Translations under genes and position numbers: made by a program | Shown here: positions 1-12,849 of the stretch, piece by piece | Position numbering within the stretch: position 1 is the stretch's first letter | How the letters are laid out: the number at the start of each line of letters is the position of its first letter | Source: Marsupella aquatica | Lineage: Eukaryota > Marchantiophyta | Assembly: GCA_973895155.1 (NCBI GenBank) | Contig: OZ316895.1 | Location: 15,066,001-15,130,000 of the forward strand | Length of the DNA stretch: 64,000 bases | Direction of reading: 5' to 3' | Notes under the pieces: generated by a model | The model's input: the letters and a program-made list of their open reading frames with translations, nothing else | Told to the model about the DNA's origin: nothing | Database searches by the model: none

Positions 1-3
1 ATA

Positions 4-125
4 AGTTGAACTTGTGGAGTTAGATATTTAAATTGCATCAATCATGGCTCTAAGTATGCAAGTTAGTTGAACTTGTGGAGTTAGATATTTAAAATGCATC
101 AATCATGGTTCTAAGTATGCAAGTT
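4..125. repeat. 61-bp tandem duplication
   Basis: Two head-to-tail copies of a 61-base unit (4-64 and 65-125) beginning AGTTGAACTTGTGGAG differ at only a few bases. The region lies upstream of the first recognisable 3' splice site at 398-399, so it is probably intron of the gene that enters from the left edge, or its 5' flank. Confidence 0.85.
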
Positions 126-399
126 AGAGATAGACTCATTCATATAGAGTAGAACAACTCATGATTTGAACTTGTAAAATGAATCTATTAATTCATTTAA
201 TTTATTTGTTTTGTGGAACTTGAAAAATGAGACATAATATAGTGTGAACCATGGTTTACACTTGTCATATATACATGTAGTCATCAAAGATAAACAAAAC
301 AACTTGATGTCTGAAGAATGACCATTGATAATTAAAAGTCAATCCATTCATCACATTTATTTATAGTTCTTTGTTTTGGTTGATTTATTTTGGTTGCAG

Positions 400-3041
400 G
401 AGAAAGTGATCTTGTTGAGGATGAGGACGAAGATGACAACATTGATCCACCAAATGATTCACAACCATTAAATCTGGATAACATGGAATCACAAGATGAT
501 TCAATGAAAATTCCTGACTCGTTCAGGGCTTTCCAAACCAAACCAGAGTTCAATGTTGAACAAGAGGCAGTTTCAATGGCCAAAGAACAAGACTCTACGG
601 TCTCAACTCTAGACCCAAACAATGTTAAAAATATACAATCAGATTGTAGCCTTGTTAGGGTGCAAGAATCAAAACAAAAAATTACATATGATGAAACCAA
701 AAATACAAATGAGCGAAGAATGATTGTCCGGAAATGTATGTGGGAAAATTACATTCCTGATCAGGAAACTAGTCGACCCGGTCATATTTCTAAAGCTGAT
801 TGGGATGAGTTTTTTCAAAGCGAAGCTCAATTCCATGGGTGGAAAGCAAAAGCATATTGGGCTGAAGCTTTGACTCGTCGCTCCGGTTTGGAAACCCCTG
901 AACAAATCATTAATTTACAAGACAATATCTACTATGCATCAGAAGTATGTGAAATGGTTGGAGACCCTCCTATCCATGATTTTGCCATTCAAAGTGAACC
1001 TGAAAGCACTATTCATGAGTGGACTTGGATGAAGCAGTATCAACTAACCTCTAGTAACTCTATCTCTACCTCTATAGAGACAGTGCCCGTGTCCAACCTT
1101 GACACACCAAATACATGTGCAATCAACAATTCTACGGTGGAGCAGATGGATTCATTAGTGATCAAAACTAACATTTTGGACAGGTCTACCATAACAACAG
1201 AGCCAAGAAGCATTGAAAATGGTCCAGCGGTGGATAAGATGGATCCTTCAAAAGTTGAACCTAATATTTCAATGGACAACGGCATATTTAAGCGATTGCA
1301 CAACATGACGATGGGGAGGCCGGTTTTTGCACAACATTTGGAGCCAAGAAATGTTGACACCAACCTAGCAGTGGAGCAGATAGATCATTTTTTGGATGTG
1401 CCTTTCACATCAATAGAGGCAAGAAACGGTGACAATAGTCAAGTGGTGGAGCACAATAGTCAAGTGGTGGAACAGATGGATCCTTTTGAAACTAACATCT
1501 TGCACCTGCCTTCCACTTTGACAGAATCAAGAAATGCTCATTTACATGTGGATCCGGTAATGGTGTCTCACACATCGTTGGATTCTATAAAAAATGGTGG
1601 TGATCCTAGAATGATAAGCAATTATAAAGTAATGGAGCCTCTAAGGGGTGGGAGTAGTATTTTAGAGGAGCCTAAGATTGTTTCACCAAACAAAGAAAGT
1701 CATCCTAGGATGTTCATTGATACTTTGCCAGAATCAAATGTGAAAGAAATTGTAGATTGGGAAGAGGAGGCATCTACTGCAGCCTACGCTGATGGATTGA
1801 ATGAATTGCCACCTCCTTTTTTGGGCATCCCATTAGTTTCAGCTTCTTCTCATGGAGATTGTTCACAAACAACTACTGCAACAAAAATAGTGCTTCCTAA
1901 GGCTGATTCCAAGGTGAATCCAGTTCGGGCCACTCGGCGGGATTCAAAGCAATCTTCAGTGATAGAGGCGGTTACTATACCGCCAAAGGTGAAGAAGATA
2001 CCTCAACAGATTTTGCGAAACAAGAAGTAATGATTTTAGGGACCTTTTGTTTAGTTATTTAGGTCCACTTTGAATCCAAATTAGCAAATTTGCTCATTCT
2101 AGATGTGAATTGTGTACTTTTGTTAAGTTCAACTCTTTCAACTGAAGTAAATGTTGAATGTTCAAAGCGTTGTTACCTATTAATGTGTTTTAAAGCTATA
2201 TATAACGTACCCCATTATTACACACATGGAATTTATTTACAGAACGAACCATGGTGCATGGTTAACTTTAATATTATATACACTTGGGTACTATTATAAA
2301 TCTTGTGTTGTGTACATGTTCAGGGTTTAGGGTTTAGATTCCATGTTTAGGGTTTAGGGTTTAGGGTGTAGATTCCATGTTTATTTTGGACTAACTAACA
2401 CATTTATTTGTAGAATGAATCATGGTGGGTAGTTAATTTATGACATATGTTTGGGTACTATTCTAAATCTCATTTGTTTGTATTGTGTACAGGTGAGAGT
2501 TGAAAATTTATTCAGGAAATTACTTGTCATAAGTATCAACAAGTTCCTCATTTACACAACTGGGGTCTCTCGCCATTTGAAGAAGACATCATCTTTCCGA
2601 GTGTATAACAAAATGGTCTTCCCAAGACCATATGTGCAAGAATTTCTTGAATTTTGCACTTCAACTTTTGATGTGGTTCTTTGGGCACTCACTGACGAAT
2701 GCAAACTGGCTGATCAAATGGATCCAATACTCACAGATAAAGCTTTGAGTTTTTCTGGTCTTAAGTTTCTTACATCAACTCTGATGGACATGAAACAGAT
2801 CAATGATATTTATCCACAATATCAAAGACAAAATGTTATATTTTTAGAGTGTTATCCATCATTTGATAGCGTAAATCCAACATATTCAAGGCTATATCCC
2901 AAGTCATATTATGGTAATTGCAAAGACAATTTTCTTAGAGGCACACTTATTCCATATTTACGTAAATTAGAAGATTCTGATCAGACAGCACGTAGTTTCA
3001 TTAAACATAATTATCCTACTTGGTCTGTAAACGACCAATGA
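400..3041 (+). CDS. FCP1/NLI-interacting-factor-like (HAD-type) domain protein, 5' end outside the window
   Basis: The coding chain starts at a 3' splice site (TTTTGGTTGCAG, 398-399), so earlier exons lie to the left. Exon 400 to about 1989 encodes an acidic, Ser/Asn-rich region (EDEDEDDNIDPPN near its start) that I do not recognise. A likely exon 2063 to about 2143 gives ANLLILDVNCVLL, and exon 2490-3041 gives RKLLVISINKFLI, then FPRPYVQEFLEFC, NVIFLECYPSFDSVNP and YGNCKDNFLRG, ending at TGA 3039-3041. This order matches plant proteins with a degenerate FCP1 domain (LLVLDVNG, KRPF..FL.FCF, NTLLLDDSP..NPP, DN.LG). Motif I appears twice: the first copy keeps Asp, the second has Ser in its place. 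The LDD motif has become LEC, so phosphatase activity is doubtful. An AATAAA lies near 3101. The joins between exons are my inference; an unspliced reading of the first exon stops at 2028-2030. Confidence 0.7.
2223..2489 (+). repeat. Duplicated intron segment with two acceptor-like ends
   Basis: About 95 bases at 2223-2320 recur imperfectly at 2398-2489. Both contain an ACACATNNNATTTATTT-like start, an AACCATGG or AATCATGG core, TTGGGTACTATT and a TTGTGTACA...CAG end. The second copy supplies the acceptor of exon 2490. The duplication brackets the telomere-like tract and matches the duplicated motif I of the gene. Confidence 0.6.
2322..2377 (+). repeat. Interstitial telomere-type repeat (TTTAGGG)n
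   Basis: Two short runs of GGGTTTAGGGTTTAG separated by ATTCCATG, five or so units in all, inside the presumed intron of the FCP1-like gene. The heptamer is the usual plant telomere unit. Confidence 0.85.
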
Positions 3042-3119
3042 ACCACAGCTTGTGTGGTGCATGTAGTATTTAGAATATATTCAATTGTATTTTTTGGATC
3101 ATAATAAAGGTGACCTTAT

Positions 3120-5630
3120 CCAAGTGAATGATTGATATTTATGAATGATTTTGATTGTGATGTTTTGCCATATGTTTACTCATCGAGCAAAAATTCTAGT
3201 GTTGACATTCATTTTCGGAGCATGTATTAATATACTTGTATTCCAATTTTCTTCAAGAATGTTATTTATAATGGACAGCAAAACCCCAAAGAATTAGAAC
3301 GCAAACAACACAACTATCCATGAACAAGTGGAACAATTCTCACCAAGAAAACTAGGGGTAAATATTGATTTTCATACTTAGAGTATTGTTCTTGTTAGCG
3401 GACTATAATAATTTTGCCCTTGCAAAGCTAAAGGATATTTTAATTTGCAAAACATTTTTACATAATCCTATTTTCCTTAGAATGTCGCTCTTGTGTTAAG
3501 GAGGGTTTTGACTTATTTTATTATAAAGGAACATTGTTAAGAAATCATATTTTCCAGAGAGCATTGTTCTTGTCACAAAGAGTGCTTCAAGTAAGTTTTT
3601 CCATTGCGAAGCTCCAAGAAATCATGTTTTTCAATCAAGCTTGAAGCATTGCTCTTGTGATAATATGCACTTCGAATACTTTGTCGTTGTAAAAGTACTG
3701 AAAATTTCAAATACACTGTTAAATGTAAACTTTCACTCCATTCTATGCATGTTTTCAATTCACTTTTATGTGCATAATCTTTAAAGGTAACTGAAATGTA
3801 GGTAAACAGTCAGTAAGAATTATTATCTAGAATATCTCATTGTTAAGTGGAAACTGCTCAGTTTATGTGTCACATTCCATGGAGATGATGACAACTTCCA
3901 TTCCATCCAAGCTTTGGTTTTGTACAAACCATGGTTTACTGTATGTTTAGACACTTAAATTGGTTTATTTGGTGTAAATTGCCACTAGTCACATGTGATT
4001 AAACTTGGATCCATAGGAATGACCTATAATAGTAGTATTTTGCCGATGTTATGAAACATACTATACTTTCAAACTAGAGGAAAAGAGTTAGTGGAATGGG
4101 AAAAAAGGAAGTCTTAGACACTTCCCCCTTGCATATAGTGTTTTAAAATAATAATTAATTAATTATTAAATTAGTTAAATAAATTAGTAATAACTTTATC
4201 AAACTTCATTTAAGCATTTCTGGAATTGAATATTCCACTTTTATCTAAATAGGGGTTTATAGTAGGATTATAAGCGTCTAATGACTTCGCAGTTCGAACC
4301 CGACTTTGTTAGCATCTTTCTGAATCACTGCCTGGAGGAAATTGGATATTTGCAAGAGATTATAATATGACAGAGAAATCATTTACTCGGTTGCAGAGCA
4401 TTCAGCATGACTCTCAGGATCAGATTTGATAGCCTGGTGTCACCTTAAAAATAGATTTGATTTATATGACGCATATATTATTGTTGCAATTATAGTGTGG
4501 ATCTCGTTTCACATGGAGACACACGTAGCACAGTAATGTATATACTTCAATCTTGTTTAGACTTAATATATATAAGTAACAGCGGCATGGATGAATAAAA
4601 TAATATCCCTATCGCATCACCATGGCCGCCCTTTTTCAGATAACTGTCCGGTGTCTTTATAATCATGTATTATAAGTGAGAAAATAGATGATAACATAGA
4701 GGTAAAATAATGTACATACTTTAAATCTAACAATTGGATATACTAATAGCTGGATATCTCAACTGGCATAGATGATCTGAAACTAGTATTTAGTATAGCT
4801 ATTGTATCATTTTTGTGAAAGTGAAACTCACTAGACGTGACTCAGGGGTCTCAGTATAGAGAGATGGACAAGAGCCCCCATCATCTTAGTTTGAGGTTTT
4901 GTAGTCTACAACACCCTGTGTATAAAAAGAATTTTACTAATCTTTACCTCTCTTAACGTCAAAAATCCCTGCAAAAATCATATAGTTTCTAGTCATTATC
5001 AGAATTAGATTTAGAAATCAATACCCTAGGTGACATTCTTCAACAAAGTTTTTGAAGTGTTTCGTTGGAACAAATTAAATTATTGACCATAGTTTTTACC
5101 GCACATGATGCATCACCCGGGGTGCATCACTTTCATGGAATTGAGACCCCCAACAATGTGGCTGTACAGTACGAGTACTACCGGAAGTTCCATCAAAAAT
5201 GCATGTTTTCCCTGCCAAGGTATATGTCGTGTCCATCCATTGATACCATCTTTGCGAGCTCAGGGGGCCATTTCCACAAAAATGGCTTCACATACGATAA
5301 ATATTGGGTCATTTAAATCATTTTGATAAATATTTAGTATTTAAGATGTTAGTGAAATAATCATATCATGGGGTTTTTAATTGAAAACTCATATGTGTCA
5401 TCATATGTCTGGTGGTATACAATTGTATTTAAAGTGATTAGGAGAGGTCAAACATAACCCAAATCGTTGTATGTAACTCTCCATAATTATAATAATAACA
5501 CATTCCGACTGGCTATGTGTGGACCGCTGCACTACATAGCCATGGGAATGGCTTGTGAACTCTGTTTGCACCATCAATAGTTGTTGGAGTAGTCTTTGGT
5601 AACCTAGACAGACTATCACCTCTCTTGGCA
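3120..5630. other. Gene-free AT-rich interval
   Basis: I see no supportable gene. An 83-codon open frame at 5065-5316 has no recognisable family. The stretch holds A/T-rich simple sequence around 4140-4200. Confidence 0.5.
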
Positions 5631-5633
5631 ATC

Positions 5634-5860
5634 TACCTCCATTTAATCCCCATTTCAGGGCACTAATGGGAAACAAAACCGGAAAACTCATTAGTCATAT
5701 CATGCTGTTTTAGATTAAAAGCTAACAGAAGGCACAGCTGGACCATTTGGGTGGTCCACCTCCTTTAATTCCCATTTTAGCGTACCCATGGTAGACAAAA
5801 CCGGAAAACTCATTAGTCATATCATGTTTGTTTTAGATTAAAAGCTAACAAAAGCCACCC
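5634..5860 (+). repeat. Direct repeat, about 100 bp, two copies
   Basis: Copies at about 5634-5733 and 5757-5860 share AAACAAAACCGGAAAACTCA, then TTAGTCATATCATG and TTTTAGATTAAAAGCTAACA. The offset is about 123 bases. Confidence 0.8.
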
Positions 5861-6327
5861 CTACAGGAGATATGCTCTAAGTGAAGTGTGGGCATTGAAA
5901 TCCTGTTTCGTCTTTCATGGTCCCGAAAATATGACAGAATGGCACACTAAAGGAACCCCTCCCCGAGCGACACATTGCAGGTCGCTGTTCGCTCTCCTCC
6001 ATTCCACTTGTCACCGTAGAAGCCCGCCACGTTGCATCCCGGGTGGCAATCAGTCAAGACAGAGCCCCCTTGCCTCGTCATAACTCATGCCTCTCAGTTA
6101 TGTTTCGTAACAGTGAAAATTAATTCAGCATTGAGGTGTCCTCAGCCCGTCGATCTCTCGAATCGACGGCCTCAGTAGGCAGCTCGATTCATAATCTCTT
6201 CCCGCCAAGCGGTAAGTGACATAATTAGCATTAGAATTAATCTAAGTTAATCAGATGGCATAATACGAAATTGCCGGTGTACATCGAGTGACAGGGGAAC
6301 AGAATAGTTATCATGCAGAGACAGAGC

Positions 6328-6344
6328 GAGAGAGAGAGAGAGAG
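6328..6344 (+). repeat. (GA)n microsatellite
   Basis: Short uninterrupted GA run about 770 bases upstream of the carrier gene start codon. Confidence 0.9.
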
Positions 6345-6534
6345 ACAGAATGATGAAGGAACCGAGAATTCGAACATTGAACGAATGGAGTTCGAGGGAA
6401 AGACTGAAACTTATGGCTCGATTCAAGTCTTGCTCTGCACTCCAAGATTGTCATGCGGGCTGAAGTACTTAGAATCGCATTTCGTGATCCTGTAGCTCCA
6501 GCTCACCAAATGGGAGTGTGGATTTGAGGAGATC

Positions 6535-6572
6535 GTCTCTGTTCTCCTCTCCTCTCCTCAGCTCAGCTCTTT
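6535..6572 (+). promoter_or_regulatory. CT-rich tract, possible leader or promoter element of the carrier gene
   Basis: A CTCTGTTCTCCTCTCCTCTC-type pyrimidine tract about 530 bases before the start codon at 7101. Plant promoters and 5' leaders often carry such tracts; no TATA box or transcript start can be fixed here. Confidence 0.3.
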
Positions 6573-7100
6573 CTCGCCTCGATTGGCGGCGGCATTGGGG
6601 TGTGAGGTATCTGCGCTTGCTTCCTTTCGTCAGGAGTCTACTGGAGTATCAACTCCGTTGTCATTTCAGATCTGAGCTTTCTTTGAATCGATAGGTTGAG
6701 AGGGCGAAACTTCGTTGTGAGTATTGTAGATTGCATCGCAGGATGGTGAAATTGTTCTGGCCGTGATTTGTGTATGTCATCTTCAATAGCTGGCTGTCGT
6801 CACTCTGTTTGGGACTCCACATTCTCGTTTGGTTTGTAAAAGGAGTGAATGTGCGCTCTGTCATTGTGCGGGTAATCACGCCCGCACAATGCAGAGTTTC
6901 TTGTGGGTATTCGGGTTTGTGTCTTCGCAAAGGAAGAGTTCTAGTTTGTGAAGCATCGAGAAACTCGATGCGTATGAGGTGGACAATAATTTTAATTCCA
7001 GTCTAATGGAATGAATGGGTGGCTGGTCTCTTCTCTGTGTGCTCTATGTAGAGCATTAGATCGGCAAGTACTCTTGGAAGAGCTCACGGAAACGGCAGTG

Positions 7101-9322
7101 ATGGCTGCGGACAAGAAGACTGCAGCATCGGGCTCGGCCGCGCTCTTGGCGAAGCAAATGATAGCGGGCGCCTCGGCTGGCACCCTGGCCGACGCCATTA
7201 TGTTCCCCATGATGACCGTAAAATCGCGCCTCCAGGTATTAGTCTTTGCAATTATCTTGTGAGACCACCTGTGTGAGCTGCCTTCCGTTGTTTTTTCTAT
7301 CGGCCAATCTCTTCTGGTGATTCATGTGCACAGATAAGGCGATTTTCGCAGAAGTTCAGAGTTTGCTATACAGGGATTTAGGTGTGCTGAATGCCATCTT
7401 AACAACAGCACTGCTCCACATCTTGAAGATTGCTGTGGCATGTAGCTTCGTAGTGTTTTTCGAGTAAGCTCAAACTTCCTTTCTTTTCGAATGGGTTAGA
7501 CTCACAAGACGCACTGTGCTCATGATGCTTTCATGTCGCTTCGTAATGGGTTGGGAGTTGCCCAGGTTCAAGGTGGGGGAGGAGGTTATTCGTATAAAGG
7601 GCCTGTGGATGCAATCTCTAGTATAGCTGCCAAGGAAGGTTGGAGAACTCTCTACAAAGGCTTTGGAACAATTTGCCTCATCGCACCTGCTCAAGCCCTC
7701 TACCTGGGCACTTATCAAACTTCTAAGAAAGTATTGCCTGGTACGCCACGTCACTTTCTTCTAACGATCAAACGTCGAACCCTAAAGCTCGCATCTGGCG
7801 AGCTTCCCTGCCCCCCTGTAATGGGGTAATAGGGCTAGAATTGGTCCTCAAGCTTTTTTGACGGTTGCTGTCTCAAGCAACTTGATGTCTGGAATTGATC
7901 AGATTGGTTTGGTTTGATCAGGTGGACAAGATAATCCTCTCACCCAATTTTTTGGAGGAGCAATATCTACCTTTGTGCAATCTTCGGTAATGGTGCCCAC
8001 CGAGGTCATTAGACAGCGACAGATGGTTCAGACTTCTCAGGAAGGCGCGTACACGGTCAGCAAAAATTGCCCAACTGTACTTTAGGAGCTATAGTAATTG
8101 GATTTTCGGGAGAACCCTAAATTTGGGATTTTCGTGTGTTAACAGTTGTCTCCACTTGTCTCAATATTCTCACTGTTTAATTCAAACTCCATTATTTTGC
8201 CCGCATCGTCACCTTACTGAACAGTTTGCCAGGCTTCCCTGGACACACATTTTTATATAAACGGATTGAGGACTGCAATTCAAGGATTACGCATTCTCTG
8301 TCACGAGCATCTGTTCACTTTATGCAGCGTTTGCAGCATTTTTGCTGTTTTGGCAATTTTTGAACAGGTCAATTATAATATATTTTTCAGCTCGTACTTC
8401 TTGAGTCATGACAACAGGCTTTTCTGTTGTCCACAGGGTTCGTTACACGCAATAAGAACAATATATCAACATGAAGGAATTCGGGCTTTCTACCGTGGGT
8501 TTTTTCTGGCTCAAGTAGTCTGGGGACCATATAATGCAGTGTATCTACCACTCTGGGAGGGCCTTAAGAGAGCCTCTGTGAGGTTCTCTGGAGCTGAATC
8601 TATGCAAAAACTTGCAATTCAATATGAGCTCGGGAGTGCTTTCTGTGCGGCAGCTGTGGCTGCTGCTTTAACAAACCCAGCGGTACGTGAAGCTTGAGGT
8701 TCAATTTCGAACAGTTATTTCGTTTACATGTGTCTTTCACCCCCGTTTGTTATTTGGCTTTTGCACTGGAAATAAGGTCACGCGAGTTTAAGAAAGACAA
8801 TCTGGGGCCTCAATCATGGCAGTCTTTTTTTGCATGAATCTAGAAATTTGGCCTAGTAAACAGTTGATGACGTCTAGAATAAATTAAACAAAACTACACT
8901 CGATCAGTTGTCACATAAGTAATCTTTATGGCATGATCTTTTCTAACTAGTGAGCGGGAGCAACGATTGACCGATTCCTACGATGCTGAACCATCCCATG
9001 AGCTTCCCTTGATCAATAGTTATCAAAGGTTTGTTGAGTATCTCGAACTGAAGCAGGTTTTGGTTAAGTAATTTTATCGTTGTTTACATCGTTTTTGCAG
9101 GATATCGTGAAAACTAGGCTCCAAGTGCAAGGAAAGAGCAACAAAAGTGGCGGCACACAGTACACCGGAGCAATGGATGCGGCTAGAAAAATCTATGCGA
9201 AGGAAGGAGCCGGTGGATTTACCAAGGGGATGTCCTCGAGAGTGTTGTGGATTGCTCCCTCGGCAACAATAATGTTCACAAGCTACGATCAGCTGATGAA
9301 AAGACTCCAACGAATGTGGTGA
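7101..9322 (+). CDS. Mitochondrial carrier family (SLC25) protein, 303 aa, five exons
   Basis: Inner-membrane solute carriers have three repeats of about 100 residues, each with two membrane helices. Exons 7101-7235, 7566-7740, 7922-8055, 8437-8682 and 9101-9322 join in frame (912 bases, 303 residues plus stop), all GT-AG. Carrier signatures occur three times: FPMMTVKSR near residue 36, VPTEVIRQRQMVQ in exon 3, and NPADIVKTRLQVQ across the exon 4/5 join. Each repeat has a matching G-rich loop and aromatic/acidic motif (EGWRTLYKGF, EGIRAFYRGF, EGAGGFTKGM). The first signature has Met where the family normally has Asp or Glu (PxDxxK). I chose ATG 7101 because it opens the first repeat at the usual distance; an in-frame ATG at 7011 would add 30 residues. 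The substrate cannot be told; the pattern is loosely SLC25A44-like. No organelle other than the mitochondrion is indicated, though some family members sit elsewhere. Confidence 0.92.
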
Positions 9323-9399
9323 TAAGTGTCTACTACATTGCTTAGCAGATTGTTACACTCATTTGCATTTACAATATTTTTTCTTCATTCGTTTTGGCC

Positions 9400-11050
9400 G
9401 ATGTTGGACCAAAACGTTGAACATTCAAATTATGATTGACTTCATTGAATGGAGGTTATAAACGACCCTCGAGTCTTCACCGCTGAAGAGTACTTTATTG
9501 CAGAATATCTATATCTTTGCGAGGGAACGGGGTGAAGCAATATCTCACAGTAGCAGCTTGAGGATACCAAATATTTTCACCAGTGCTTAGGGAGGCTGTC
9601 ACTTTGAAGCAGGATTGTCATATATGCAAGTCGGGAAACATTTTATTCTGATTGCAATCGGCAGTCACTCTTTGGAAATTAGACAAGGGGCTCTCCTTCC
9701 CATTCCTGACCATACCCAACCTCTAAATCAAGGATCGTAGTCCTTCTTTCCTCCCGAATGTCACCGCTATCGAAGTAGTGTCTGAGACATTACTATGTTT
9801 TTGGTATTCTACTTCTACATGTCTTACCGGCGAGGTGAAGAGCCTGCTAAGTGTAGCCAATTGCAGATCCAGCAAGCTGGGAGCCCTCTCAATTCTTGGG
9901 AGAAAACAAATTGCTACAGCAAATCTGCGTCACCCATTTTCTTTGCGTCACCGGTGCACCCGTCATCCATTCTTGTCCATCCCACTGATCAGCGAAAGTT
10001 CCTTCGGCTTTGCTTCCTCCAAGTACAGTCGTCCACTTGCTGCCGTTAAAGATAGCCAGTCCACGCAAGCAAATTCCTTCCATTTCACACTCGACGGCCT
10101 ATACAAGAATTTATGACGCTTTCTAGTGCACCCGTGACACGATAATGACCTGTCTTCCTCAATTTGTCTTCAATTATCCACTGTACCTACGATGAAACGA
10201 AACTCGAACCAAAATTGAAATTGGTATCAAAGCAAGCTCGAATGTGTACAACGTTTTTCTCCGTTGGGCCCAGCAATTTATGTTCGTTTTCACATTGGTC
10301 ACAATTCCGTCATTGCTCCTGTCACGTTCAGATAATAATATCTCATTTTTTTCCATGGTCTTCCTTATAGCTACCTGATATTCTCCCACTCCCTCTCCCT
10401 GTCTTCGATTTTGGTATGCTCTGACTTAGTTATGCAGCTGTCAATAAAATATCGTGGGGGCCCACTAAAAACTCAACATCAATGACTTCTGGGCAGTTTG
10501 TCCTTGTACACTTCTTGTCTACTCCCTTGCATATCTGTATGTGACCTTGAGAAAGGGCAAAGTCTAGGAAGACCGAAGGGACAAAATGCCAGTGTCCCAT
10601 GAACGGCAACAGGACAAAAACACTACTGATCAGTTAAGAGTGGCACAGCACGAAATGAAGAGAAATGTAACTAGAAGTGTTTTTCATGAAGAGAAATGTA
10701 ACTAGAAATGTAAAAGTTTGAACTAGATAGCAAAATTGAAATATGCTGCGGGAAGCAGCCAGTAAGATAAATACCAACAATTATTACCCACCCAGTCCTT
10801 ATCTATGAAAACTCTGCTTGACGGAGCTAATCCTGCCTGGGCTAGTATCCAAACATAGGGTACAATCAGGTCACTACCCATCAGGGCATCGTCACAACAG
10901 CTAAGTGTCACAAACAGTAAAAAAGCACTAAGATACTACCGGTAGATTATGTTCCTTGTCAAAGACCCAGTAATTTTATGAAAAGTCGGGTCCAAATGGC
11001 AATCATCCCAGGGAATCAAAATGGGTCCCAAATTCTTCTAAAGCTAACTC
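9400..11050. other. No gene recognised
   Basis: Open frames here (for example 9778-10116) overlap one another in several frames and resemble no family. No RNA gene seen. Confidence 0.5.
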
Positions 11051-11053
11051 AAC

Positions 11054-11159
11054 TCATTATGTCCACAACATATGCGAATGGGCCCCAGAACTCTTGTGAA
11101 GCCAACTCATTATGTCCACAACGTATGCGAATGGGCCCCAGAACTCTTGTGAAGCCAAC
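11054..11159 (+). repeat. 53-bp tandem duplication
   Basis: Two adjacent copies (11054-11106, 11107-11159) of a unit starting TCATTATGTCCACAAC and containing GCGAATGGGCCCCAGAACTC; about one mismatch. Confidence 0.9.
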
Positions 11160-12770
11160 TGCAGTTTATTAACGTTCACACCAAATCAGAATCGGTCAAA
11201 CTTTCACCAAAATTTGAGTCAAACTCTCCCCAAACACGTAACAATATCTAGCTCGGGTAAAGGCCATCTTACATCCACCGAAGGAAGCTAGTGGAGAGTC
11301 TAGTGACGATCCCGGGGACGATCTCAGCTGAAGCACTCCACGAATGTAACCCACCGACAGTCTTGTTTTCTCAAAAAATTCCAGTGAATTCCCCTCGAAA
11401 TGTCCTAACAAATGTCCACTGTGCAAATCACAAACAAATTTATACAGTACGTACGCAGAATAAAGGGAGAGAACACTGCGTACAGGTCACCGAAACCGAG
11501 AGGCCTTTGAAAGATACCCCGACCAACATGTTGGAGTGAAGGTTACTGCCTTACTGAACTGCATGCGGGCCCCTAACTACTGTACAGAGAGAGTACTCAA
11601 TCATCCTAACATTTAATTAAGTTATTGGAGGGGCCAACACCACGTGAATACTCACGGTACTGTACTGTCTTGACTATCCAGCGCCAAGAAGCGCAAAGCA
11701 ATGTCAAGTTGATGATTGAAACAGCGTCCCTCTTTCAAAGACCTCTACAGTGATTGGCCGACTGGAGCCACTCTCAGAGTACGTACACGTTTAAGTTATG
11801 TACCGCGCAGGCAACGGTGATGAGTTCAGTCCACCCCGGGCATGAAGCGAACGAGCCCCACGAGCCATTACTTCAGCTATGATTTGCTTTATTACCTGCG
11901 AAATTTATCACATATCCGAGCAGACCACCCCCTCTAACCCCACTCTTTTCAATCTCACACTCATGGGAACAAGGGTGTCAACTACTGTCTATGAGCAAAA
12001 TCCTCATTTCCCCTATTTTTACCCTTGGAGGGTCTCAACTTGGATACATTATTTATGACTCTCCATGTGTCCCTAGATGAATTATGTGTTTGCCTAAGTT
12101 AGTCTCTTGTGGTGAAACCATCACTGTCCACCAGGTTTGGAGAGGACAATGCATCTATTTACTTTAATGAGAACATTATTGACTATTTTAGTAACCTGGA
12201 TTCACCAGGTTTGCTTCAGGGACAGTGGTGGCTTAAGCCAACCCACATACTAAAGAGGGGCAAGTTGATAGTTTTGGGGGCAGGGTAACGAGTTTCCTAC
12301 TTTAGGGGAAAGTTGAACACCTCTGGCCACTTTTCTGCTCAAATTGAGCTATGGTACTGACACCGCAACACATCTCTGCCCAGAGGTTGGCAGGCAAACA
12401 ACATCCTTGTTTCCCTTTATGACTCATACTAGCTAGTATGACAACAAGTCATCCAAGTCATAAGGGAAACTAAGTACAACCCTGTTTGACTATGGTTTAC
12501 TCAACAATTTAAGCCAAATAACAAATATTTTGTATTTCAGAGATTCAATATTAACCTTACTAGGTTAGATTCTTTGTACAATAGTAGTAACTAGATTTGC
12601 ACAAACTAAAATTTATGTCGCCCAGTGCAGCAAATTGATGTTTCAGACTTGTCCATAGGAATTATTACGCTGACCGTTTAGTGAACTTTGCAGCAAATTA
12701 AATCCTGGATGTGAGAGTCTGAAACAGCTTACAGGAGGCAAAATGCTCCTGGAACTGTTGAAATAGGTGA
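11160..12770. other. No gene recognised
   Basis: Mixed noncoding sequence without a convincing reading frame, RNA gene or mobile element. Confidence 0.5.
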
Positions 12771-12774
12771 CAGA

Positions 12775-12845
12775 CACATGTTTTGGCTAGATGTCAGCCA
12801 CAAGTTTTGGCTAGGTGTCAGCCACATGTTTTGGCTAGGTGTCAG
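12775..12845 (+). repeat. 24-bp minisatellite, three units
   Basis: Unit CACATGTTTTGGCTAGATGT followed by CAGC, three adjacent copies with single-base changes. Confidence 0.9.
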
Positions 12846-12849
12846 AAAA

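Noticed and set aside
4270-4330. tRNA-like AGTTCGAACCC
   Set aside because: B-box-like only; no A box or acceptor stem pairing upstream.
5065-5316. Open frame of 83 codons
   Set aside because: No family recognised, no plausible splice partners, and an overlapping frame of equal length.
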